From positions 1,054,001 through 1,118,000 of the forward strand of contig NZ_UGPW01000001.1 in the NCBI RefSeq assembly GCF_900453105.1: a stretch of 64,000 nt of DNA, given 5' to 3'. Positions 35,590 to 42,576 of this stretch are shown here, piece by piece. Positions within the stretch are counted from its first letter, which is position 1; every line of letters starts with the position of its first letter. Source of the DNA: Moraxella ovis (GTDB taxonomy: Bacteria; Pseudomonadota; Gammaproteobacteria; Pseudomonadales; Moraxellaceae). Made by a program: the position numbers and the translations under genes. The notes beneath the pieces are model-generated. The model did no database searches. It saw nothing but the letters and a program-made list of their open reading frames with translations, and had not been told where the DNA came from.

Positions 35590-35745
35590 TTATTCATCTT
35601 TGTCGAATGATTCACCTAATCGCTTAGCGTGTTTCTCTGCTGCATTTAAGTACTCAACGAGAACACTATTAAGTTTATTGACTACCTTCTTAAAGAATAG
35701 AAAAGAGATTAATAGTACAACTGCAAAACCAAAACCAAATTCCAT
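35590..35745 (-). CDS. Small membrane protein (51 residues)
   Basis: MEFGFGFAVVLLISFLFFKK forms a single membrane anchor, followed by a charged amphipathic tail (LNSVLVEYLNAAEKHAKR, ending SFDKDE). SD GGAG at 6 nt. A candidate hairpin promoter lies 60 nt upstream and a perfect terminator just downstream, making a complete mini-operon. First leftward early gene. Superinfection exclusion or host-envelope action is possible but unproven. Confidence 0.6.
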   Translation of the reverse strand: MEFGFGFAVVLLISFLFFKKVVNKLNSVLVEYLNAAEKHAKRLGESFDKDE

Positions 35746-35799
35746 AATAAACTCCAATAATTTAGTTAAAGTGTTGATGGGATTACCAACACCATTACA

Positions 35800-35812
35800 A
35801 GCACGCAGTGCT
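35800..35812 (-). promoter_or_regulatory. Candidate vRNAP hairpin promoter a
   Basis: AGCAC-GCA-GTGCT: 5-bp stem, GCA triloop, on the template strand for the leftward 51-residue gene. Minus-strand flank TTGTAATGG. Same 12 bases as candidate b. Confidence 0.55.
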
Positions 35813-36043
35813 ACTACTAGTAATTAGAGTATTCCAGTAAGAATCCTTTTTTAGTTCCTAGCTAGGGAGGGGGTATTTCACTTTTTGAAAGGTGAAAGTC
35901 AGGACACTACACTAAAACTAATTGATAGTATCTCCAAAAAAGTTTCGTACAATCAAACTAATTTATTATTTTATATAAAAATTTTTTATTAAATATTATG
36001 TAATTCATTCTAAAAAGGAAATATTAAATTTCTTGGTTTCAAT

Positions 36044-36049
36044 TATAAT
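36044..36049 (+). promoter_or_regulatory. Likely -10 of the toxin-antitoxin operon
   Basis: TATAAT 33 nt before the ATG at 36082; no good -35 at the right distance. The first rightward signal in the prophage centre, implying host-polymerase expression in the lysogen. The 254 bases upstream (35828-36081) hold no other gene. Confidence 0.5.
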
Positions 36050-36081
36050 AGACTGCCTATTTACACCTATAGGAGTTGGGT

Positions 36082-37834
36082 ATGTCTGATTTATATTCTC
36101 CCCCCCCCCAGTTTTGAAGAACGTCAAAAATTACTCCAGATAGTGAAAGATAGACAAATTACACATTTATTCCACTTCACTAGTGTTAGTAACTTAGAAA
36201 GTATTTTCCAACATGGGTTAATATCAAAAAAGGATTTAGAATCTAAAGTAGGGCAAGAATATGTAGAGACTTTTGATTCCTTTGATGAACTTAGATTGGA
36301 TAATCGAACGGATGCTATTAGTATTTCTATATCTCACCCAAATGTTAAAGTATTAAAAAGATACATGAAGAGCTATCCAAAAACAAAGTGGACTGCTTTG
36401 GTGCTATCCGTGGATATTATTTTGGATAAATCTTGTCTATTTTACCCAATGAATGCTGCATCTAAATATTGCACCAACAACCCTTATATTTGGTTTGAGG
36501 GAGTGCAGGGGTTTGAAAGACTATTTTGTAATTCAATTAAGGAAAACTGGGAAGTATCTAATAGATGTAGTAATCATATTGATAATAATAAATACCATAA
36601 AAACCATATAGTGTTTGGCAAAGACCCCACAAGCATACAAGCAGAAATCTTATGTTTTGACTTAATTGAACCTAAATATATTAAGGGTTGTATTACAGAT
36701 TCAGATTTTTTGTTAAAAACATTATCAGACAGATACCCCTTACTACCAATACAAAAAGTACATTTTAGTTTCTTTGAATCTGATGGTAGAGATACCATGA
36801 GAGAAGCTCAGCTATTGTGTGGGGAATTATCTTCAATCAATTCTTTAACTATGGAGCAAATTACTTGGTGGAATGAGCTACCATTATTCTGGAAGAAAGT
36901 GTTTTTAGCTCATTTATATGCCCCTGAGTTGGTCGATAGTTACTGGGAAGATAGAGATGTTAATGTATTAAAAGAAGATAGAGATACTTATCAAACAGTA
37001 AGAATTGTAGATAAATTCTTAAATAATCTTTCTAATAAATTAGAGCTTAAGTCGTGGACTGACTTAACTAGATTATTTGAACTACATAGTATAAAAGTAG
37101 TCATACTTGACAATCTTAAACAAGAGGAAATAAATTTTAGAAAGCATAAACACAGGATGCTTATTGATTTTAAATACTTTAAATTTTTAAGAGAATTTTG
37201 TTGGCAAGAGTGCGGAAGATGGGAGCAAGGAATGTTACGCATTCTTCCAACTACCATACCGAATAGTCTTCATCACTTAGAAGTATATGCTGTAGATGGG
37301 TTTCGTATAAGTGATGAATTTTTTCATCACCATAAAGATTTGCAAGTCATTTGCTTAGCTGGATGGGAGTCTTTAGAGTTATTACATGAAAGATTGCAAG
37401 AACTTTCTGGTATGAAGTACTTGACTGTATTGGAGTTAATTTATTGCTTTTCTGATTGGCAAAGCAGGGATTTTAATGACCGAGCAAAAATTTCCAGATA
37501 CAAAGGCACTCATCTGCGTGCTACAGATTTTATTCCTATTTTACAAAAATTACCTAAGTTAAGTTATTTTAAATTTATTGAGCCTTCTTTTTTTGGCTTG
37601 GGTAGTAGTACTATTAGTTATTTGGGGGATTTTGAAGATATAAAAGATGAAGAAGCACGAGAGATTAATCAATTAATAGGCAGTGTGGATTGTGATATGT
37701 GTTTGGGTAAAGGAGCTAATCCTTATATGAATGACCACCCTAATTTTTCATATCCTTTATCTAAAGATAAGAGAATAACCTTATTTACTTATCCAGTAGT
37801 AAGCAGAAAGTTACCATTTAGGAGTCGTTTCTAA
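36082..37834 (+). CDS. darT: DarT-like DNA ADP-ribosyltransferase toxin with leucine-rich C-terminal region; out of frame at a C10 tract (phase OFF)
   Basis: The ATG at 36082 has a strong SD (AGGAG, 7 nt). Its frame reaches ten C (36100-36109) and stops at 36115 after 11 codons. With nine C it reads MSDLYSPPPSFEERQ and fuses to the open frame that continues to 37834, giving 583 residues; GTG 36143 is codon 21 of that product. The N-terminal 200 residues match the DarT/DUF4433 ADP-ribosyltransferase group: THLFHFTSVSNLESIFQHGL, AISISISHPNVKVLKRY, and AEILCFDLIEPKYIKGC (expected catalytic Glu). Residues about 250-500 are Leu- and Trp-rich with LRR-like spacing, unusual for DarT. It ends TAATG into the NADAR antitoxin gene. 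DarT enzymes modify single-stranded DNA bases and stop replication. A sequencing error in the homopolymer is the main alternative. Confidence 0.8.
36100..36109 (+). repeat. Poly-C(10) homopolymer, likely phase-variation tract
   Basis: The longest G/C homopolymer I noticed in the window, placed six codons after the toxin start. C9 or C12 is in frame; C10 and C11 are not. Moraxella and Neisseria are known for slipped-strand phase variation in such tracts. Confidence 0.8.
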
Positions 37835-38529
37835 TGGCACAAAGACCTGTATTTATCCCTAATCAAGGGGATTATTTGGTTGAAACTAGTATGGTGGATT
37901 TTATTTATCATACTGGTTTTGCAATAAGTCAAAAACAAAAAAGCATACAATCACTGCATCAAAGTATTAAAGATAACTTTGGTTTAAATCGGGTGTTAGA
38001 AGTATCTAGTAAATCATTGGATGAATTGGGCGTGCAATTAAGTGCATTTAATTTAATGATTAAAGATAAGTCTGGTCTATCTTATAGTGTAGAGTGTGCA
38101 TTTCAAAGTAGTAAAGTGTTTGAGTTAGGGCAGTATCAAGACTTATTATATAAAACATCTCGTGAAGCCAAGAAAGATGAACGGTTAAAAACATCAGGTA
38201 AATTACTTGGATTTAACTTTTATGGTAATGTATGGGAACTAGAACCTGTTACTGCTTTTTACGACTGGCTTTATATCAATGCTTTAAATCAAAATAAAAA
38301 GTATCATGATGAGTTGTTATCTTATCAAGCATTTACAGATATTGAGTTTAACCCAAAAAAATCTATTAACTGTCAAGCATACTCTGTAGCAATGTTTGTA
38401 TCTTTATATAAAAATAATATGCTTGATGTATTAAAAGATAAACAAGCATTTATTAATTTGTATAAACAATATCAAATAAGTAATACCATCAAAGAACATA
38501 AAGAATTAAAAGAATTATCTTTATTTTAA
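37834..38529 (+). CDS. DarT1-associated NADAR-family antitoxin
   Basis: 231 residues matching the NADAR antitoxins found next to DarT1: GFAISQKQKSIQSLHQSI, VLEVSSKSLDELGVQLSAFN, SVECAFQSSKVFE, and TDIEFNPKKSINCQAYSVA. NADAR proteins are ADP-ribosyl glycohydrolases that remove the toxin's mark from nucleic acid guanines (published for DarT1-NADAR), implying this toxin is DarT1-type. The start overlaps the toxin stop (TAATG), and the gene has its own SD AGGAG (37820-37824), so antitoxin can still be made when the toxin is out of frame. Followed by a strong terminator. Confidence 0.87.
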   Translation: MAQRPVFIPNQGDYLVETSMVDFIYHTGFAISQKQKSIQSLHQSIKDNFGLNRVLEVSSKSLDELGVQLSAFNLMIKDKSGLSYSVECAFQSSKVFELGQYQDLLYKTSREAKKDERLKTSGKLLGFNFYGNVWELEPVTAFYDWLYINALNQNKKYHDELLSYQAFTDIEFNPKKSINCQAYSVAMFVSLYKNNMLDVLKDKQAFINLYKQYQISNTIKEHKELKELSLF

Positions 38530-38534
38530 ATAAC

Positions 38535-38562
38535 AAAAACACCCACAGTAGTGGGTGTTTTT
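38535..38562 (+). terminator. Terminator of the toxin-antitoxin operon
   Basis: Perfect 12-bp stem AAAAACACCCAC/GTGGGTGTTTTT, AGTA loop. Confidence 0.9.
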
Positions 38563-38616
38563 GTTTATATTAATATTGAAATCATTAACATATAATACAA
38601 TATAAAAGCACAAAAC

Positions 38617-38627
38617 GGCAGAATGCC
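38617..38627 (-). promoter_or_regulatory. Small GAA-triloop hairpin
   Basis: GGCA-GAA-TGCC, minus-strand flank GTTTTGTGC. Resembles the other candidate vRNAP hairpins, but no leftward gene follows before the antitoxin terminator. Confidence 0.3.
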
Positions 38628-38677
38628 ATATGTTTATTTGGTTTGTATTATTAATATATTATTTATATTTACTCGTA

Positions 38678-38738
38678 ACGCCATATACCATACGAATACA
38701 CGAACGCTAGTGAGTGTATGAAGTATGGTATATGGCGT
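38678..38738. repeat. Long inverted repeat (16 bp perfect, extended by 6 bp)
   Basis: ACGCCATATACCATAC (38678-38693) pairs with 38723-38738. Inside, ATACAC pairs with GTGTAT across a 2/3-nt internal loop. Non-coding, between the toxin-antitoxin terminator and the 110-residue gene. The rest of 38563-38988 is AT-rich with no ORF I can support. Confidence 0.8.
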
Positions 38739-38988
38739 GATGGGAAAAGAGAAAGAAAGATTTAAAAGGGGTTATATTATATTAAATTGATTAATATGAT
38801 ATTTAATATTCATATATACCCTATATCCCATAATCCCATAAGACTATGCGTAGTCTAGTAAAGTAAAAATACCTATGCAATAACAATTTGGTAATTAATT
38901 CTTACAGAATTATTACTACAAATGTAAGTAATTGAATTTAAATATAAATAATAATTGTAATAAAATATTTCTAAACAATTAGAGATAA

Positions 38989-39023
38989 AAATAAACCCCT
39001 AGCTTTCAGCTAGGGGTTTATTT
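38989..39023 (-). terminator. Strong terminator of the 110-residue gene
   Basis: Perfect 16-bp stem with a 3-nt loop (TTC on plus, GAA on minus). TTTTATCT on the leftward side. The arm ends in ATTT, so it may also act rightward. Confidence 0.8.
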
Positions 39024-39096
39024 AACTTAACTTAACTTGCGCACTAAGGCAAGGTAATTATATAAAATATTTTAAATATTATCAATGTGATATTTA

Positions 39097-39429
39097 TTAA
39101 GTTAAGAATAAAGTATCCAAATTAATGTCATAAACATGAAGCCATGCTTCATGTGGATAATCATTTACATCTAATCCATTGATTTCTACTTGGTCAATGT
39201 CTAGTGAATTAGCACGGCAATAATCTCTTAGGGGTTTCCAATAAAAGGTTTTACCTGTTGCTTTGTTCACTTCTGTGGTGGTAGCACTTCTGATTCTAAT
39301 CTTTGGTTTTTGTTTAAACAGTTCGCTTACTTCTTTAACAGCTTCTTGTTTATTATCACTGGTTTCATTAGCCAATAGAAATTCACGCAAAGTATCTAGT
39401 GCATTGATGGCTTGGGTAAGTGTGGTCAT
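39097..39429 (-). CDS. Phage protein, 110 residues, unknown
   Basis: Start 39429 (MTTLTQAINALDTLREFLLA) is chosen for its SD AAGGA, 7 nt before; the longer ORF to 39549 runs through promoter-like sequence. An N-terminal helical part is followed by a beta-rich half with Trp/Tyr (GKTFYWKPLRDYCRA, DYPHEAWLHVYDIN). No family recognised. It forms a single-gene unit: hairpin upstream (39475-39487), long terminator downstream, transcribed away from the late block. Confidence 0.6.
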   Translation of the reverse strand: MTTLTQAINALDTLREFLLANETSDNKQEAVKEVSELFKQKPKIRIRSATTTEVNKATGKTFYWKPLRDYCRANSLDIDQVEINGLDVNDYPHEAWLHVYDINLDTLFLT

Positions 39430-39474
39430 ATCAGTTTCCTTATAAAAATTTAAAAATAAAAAACAACCACAAGG

Positions 39475-39487
39475 GGGCAGAATGCCC
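39475..39487 (-). promoter_or_regulatory. Candidate vRNAP hairpin promoter c
   Basis: GGGCA-GAA-TGCCC, 5-bp stem and GAA triloop on the template strand, 52 nt before the ATG at 39429. Minus-strand flank CCTTGTGGTTG shares TTGTgg with a, b and the 32122 hairpin. Confidence 0.55.
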
Positions 39488-39576
39488 ACTACTAAAACAA
39501 ACACAATAACTAAATTTGGTAATGGTATATGAGCTAATAGATAATACACAGGATTATTTTATATAAGGATTTAACA

Positions 39577-40260
39577 ATGATTACAGAAGAAATGCTTGTT
39601 AAAGCTTTACCACCTAAACATAGACATCGTATTAACGATGAACTTATGTTATCTATTAATAATACACTTAATGACCCAGATATGTATGAAACATATCGGG
39701 AGAATTTTTTAAGTTATCTGAATGTACTCGGTGATGGTAGATTTAAGATTTATGATTATGTTAATGCTGTTAAATATGTAAGCCAGAAGCTTATGGGTAA
39801 AACCAATGAAGCAGCTTATATAAGTACATTTCCTGATAGATATGCTGATATGCACAGTAGAGGGCTAACAGCTAAAGAGATGAGTAGTATCATCTCTGTG
39901 TATAATAAATCCAAGTTAGTCAATCTTATCTTTGAACAGACGATGATACCTACTTGGGTATTAAATCAGGACTTATATCAGAAAGCTATTAATGTGCAGG
40001 CAGACTTAATGATTTCAGCCATGAGTGAGAAGGTAAGAAGTGATGCTGCTAATAGTTTATTAGTGCACCTTAAACCACCAGAAGTTAAGAAGGTTGAGTT
40101 AGATATTGGGTTGAAAGCAGATAAAGGTATTGATGAAATGAGAACCATGCTTGCTACTTTATCAGCTAAACAGAAGGAGCTTATTGATGGTGGTGTAGTT
40201 AATACCAAAGAAGTAGCTGAGATGAAGTTAGTAGGTGAAACGTATGAAGAACAAGAATAA
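39577..40260 (+). CDS. N4 gp69-like protein, probable small terminase subunit
   Basis: 227 residues, mainly alpha-helical, with no sequence signature; identified by place directly before the large terminase, as gp69 is beside gp68 in N4. The segment SRGLTAKEMSSIISVYNKSK resembles a DNA-binding helix-turn-helix, and the C-terminal part is a Lys/Glu-rich helix. SD AAGGA (TAAGGATTTAACA) precedes the start. First gene of the rightward late block. Small terminases recognise the packaging start; that role is inferred. Confidence 0.65.
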   Translation: MITEEMLVKALPPKHRHRINDELMLSINNTLNDPDMYETYRENFLSYLNVLGDGRFKIYDYVNAVKYVSQKLMGKTNEAAYISTFPDRYADMHSRGLTAKEMSSIISVYNKSKLVNLIFEQTMIPTWVLNQDLYQKAINVQADLMISAMSEKVRSDAANSLLVHLKPPEVKKVELDIGLKADKGIDEMRTMLATLSAKQKELIDGGVVNTKEVAEMKLVGETYEEQE

Positions 40261-40351
40261 CTTTAATCCTTTGGTTTACTTTCTTTGTTTCATTGGTTTG
40301 TTGTGCTGGGTATTTATATTTATATACCCTTGGTTTAGGGGGTATCAATGA
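40244..40351 (+). CDS. 35-residue membrane peptide overlapping gp69-like and terminase genes
   Basis: ATG inside the end of the gp69-like gene (+1 frame), with GGTGAAACGT upstream. MKNKNNFNPLVYFLCFIGLL then CWVFIFIYPWF: one hydrophobic helix. Its stop overlaps the terminase start as ATGA. Tight packing and coupling argue for a real gene; a pinholin- or spanin-like role is possible. Confidence 0.5.
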   Translation: MKNKNNFNPLVYFLCFIGLLCWVFIFIYPWFRGYQ

Positions 40352-41922
40352 CCAAGACAGTACAGGAATATTTAAATGATGTAAATTATAAGCAACTAGA
40401 AACCTATAAACCAAGTCAATTCGCTATTGAGTTTGTAAACTTCATTAAGTTAGTGAATGGCAGTCAAGGGGAAGAGAATAAAACACCTTTAATGCATTAT
40501 AAGATGTTAGATAGCTTAATTGATGGTAATACCCAAGTAGCTACTATGTGTCATAGGGGGTCAGCAAAAACCACTTTGATGGCAGAATATTTGATACTTT
40601 ATTTAGCAGTGTTTAATGAACTGCCTAACTTTGGGGAAGTTAATCTACTTTTGTATGTAACTGATAGCATTGATAACGGTGTTAAGTCAGCCAGAAAGAA
40701 CTTAGAGTATCGTTGGGAGAATAGTGAGTTTTTAAAGACATATATCCCTACAATTAAGTTTACTGATATTAGGTGGGAGTTTATCAATAAGGATGGTAAG
40801 AAGTTTATTGTTAAAGCTTATGGTGCTAAATCAGGTGTACGTGGTGTTAAAGAACAAGGTAAAAGACCACAGATAGCTATTCTAGATGACTTGGTTTCAG
40901 ATGATGATGCACGTTCACCTACTGTAATTGAGTCTATTAAAGCTACCGTGCATGAAGCAGTGATTAACGCATTACATCCTACGAGACAAAAGATTGTATG
41001 GCTAGGTACACCATTTAATGCTAATGACCCACTGTATGAAGCAGTTGAATCAGGCGCATGGACAGTAAACGTATATCCAGTATGTGAGAAATTTCCATGT
41101 ACAAGAGAAGAGTTTAAAGGTTCATGGGAAGACCGATTTGACTATGATTACGTTAAGATGAGGTATGATTCTGCTTTAGCTGTAGGACGTGTAGCAGGCT
41201 TCTACCAAGAGCTTATGCTACAGATTATGGGTGATGATGATAGATTGATTCTAGACTCAGACTTACAATGGTATAACTCATCTGGTTTGATGGATAAGAA
41301 ATCTAATTTTAATTTTTATATTACTACTGACTTTGCTACTTCTGAAAAGCAGTCTGCTGACTATTCATTTATATCTGTATGGGCTGTTAATAATAAGGGA
41401 TTCTACTTTTGGGTAGATGGTATTTGTGCTAGACAGACCATGGATAAGAACCTAGATGATTTATTTAGATTGGTTTCTAAATATAACCCACAGACAGTAG
41501 GGGTAGAAGTATCAGGACAACAGGGTGGTTTTATTCCTTGGATTCAAAGAGAGATGATGGAACGTAATATATTCTTTACCTTGGCTTCTAACTCTAAAGA
41601 TGGTCAGTTAGGCTTGAGACCTACAACCAATAAATTAGAAAGATTTAATATTGTTGTGCCTGATTTTAAATTAAAGAGATTCTTCTTTCCCATCGATAAG
41701 AAACATACCCCTGTAATGAAAGAGTTATTACTTGAATTATCACAGGCTGCTGTAGGTGGGTTTAGAAGTAAACATGATGATGGTCTGGATACCATCAGTC
41801 AATTAGCCTTACTTAATGTATGGCTACCTAGCAATGAAACAACCTATGTTAATAATAGTGGTATATGGTCTGATGAAGAAGAGGTTAATTCATCTTATAC
41901 ATTAGACAGTTATACAGTATAA
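40348..41922 (+). CDS. terL: Terminase large subunit
   Basis: 524 residues. ATPase domain: Walker A variant CHRGSAKTT (68-76), Walker B IAILDDL (176-182), and a coupling motif near LGTPFNAND. RNase H-like nuclease domain: YITTDFATSEKQSADYSF (first Asp), VGVEVSGQQGGF (Glu) and HDDGLDTISQ (last Asp). It powers DNA packaging and cuts the concatemer. Equivalent to N4 gp68. Coupled by ATGA to the small peptide upstream and followed after 9 nt by the gp67-like gene. Confidence 0.93.
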   Translation: MTKTVQEYLNDVNYKQLETYKPSQFAIEFVNFIKLVNGSQGEENKTPLMHYKMLDSLIDGNTQVATMCHRGSAKTTLMAEYLILYLAVFNELPNFGEVNLLLYVTDSIDNGVKSARKNLEYRWENSEFLKTYIPTIKFTDIRWEFINKDGKKFIVKAYGAKSGVRGVKEQGKRPQIAILDDLVSDDDARSPTVIESIKATVHEAVINALHPTRQKIVWLGTPFNANDPLYEAVESGAWTVNVYPVCEKFPCTREEFKGSWEDRFDYDYVKMRYDSALAVGRVAGFYQELMLQIMGDDDRLILDSDLQWYNSSGLMDKKSNFNFYITTDFATSEKQSADYSFISVWAVNNKGFYFWVDGICARQTMDKNLDDLFRLVSKYNPQTVGVEVSGQQGGFIPWIQREMMERNIFFTLASNSKDGQLGLRPTTNKLERFNIVVPDFKLKRFFFPIDKKHTPVMKELLLELSQAAVGGFRSKHDDGLDTISQLALLNVWLPSNETTYVNNSGIWSDEEEVNSSYTLDSYTV

Positions 41923-41931
41923 GGAAACCAA

Positions 41932-42576
41932 ATGATAACAATAAAAGAGTTAGTAGATAACTTAGTACAGACTGAACTACATAATCTAAAAATGAAAGAT
42001 TCAGAAGGTGTACTAAGAGAGAATAGATTAGAACAGATTATTAATAATATTAATCTTGGTTTAACTGATTTATATACCAAGTTTGTTCTAAAAGTAGTAG
42101 AAGTTAAGTATATTGTTGAACCACATCAAAGAATGTTTAGTCCCGTGGTTAATACAGATAATGAAATACTAGAAGTATTGAGTGTATTCCATAATGATGA
42201 ACGTTTATTTAATTCTGGTTTTAGGGCATATACCAGAATTAGTGCATCTAATGGTGCAGCTATTAAGCTTAACTACAGCCCTAATGAGGGTGATATTATT
42301 CGTATTATCTCTAAAGCTAACCATAGAAGATTTACTAAAGAAGACTATCACGATGAAACAAAATGTGAACTACCGCTAAGTTACATAACTGCATTGAACT
42401 ATTTCGTAGCTAGTAGAATGTTTACCAGTATTGTTAATCAGTTAGATGGTGATTTGAATGAACCACAAAGATGGTATCAAATGTATCTTACTGAAATTAA
42501 AGAGTTAAGGGATGCAGGAATGGAAGCAGATAACCTAGACAGTAATTATTGGTTTCAAGAGAGAGGTTTCGTATGA
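41932..42576 (+). CDS. N4 gp67-like head-tail connector protein
   Basis: 214 residues; mixed fold opening with helices (ITIKELVDNLVQTELHNL) and a Tyr-rich C-terminal helix region. This size and place, between terminase and portal, fit the gp67/adaptor family. Its stop overlaps the portal start (ATGA). In N4 several tail and lysis genes separate gp67 from the portal; none are here. Confidence 0.6.
   Translation: MITIKELVDNLVQTELHNLKMKDSEGVLRENRLEQIINNINLGLTDLYTKFVLKVVEVKYIVEPHQRMFSPVVNTDNEILEVLSVFHNDERLFNSGFRAYTRISASNGAAIKLNYSPNEGDIIRIISKANHRRFTKEDYHDETKCELPLSYITALNYFVASRMFTSIVNQLDGDLNEPQRWYQMYLTEIKELRDAGMEADNLDSNYWFQERGFV

Noticed and set aside
36143..37834. Annotating the toxin simply from GTG 36143
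   Set aside because: That codon has no SD and would trim 20 residues; the ATG at 36082 has a strong SD and joins the frame if one C is lost.
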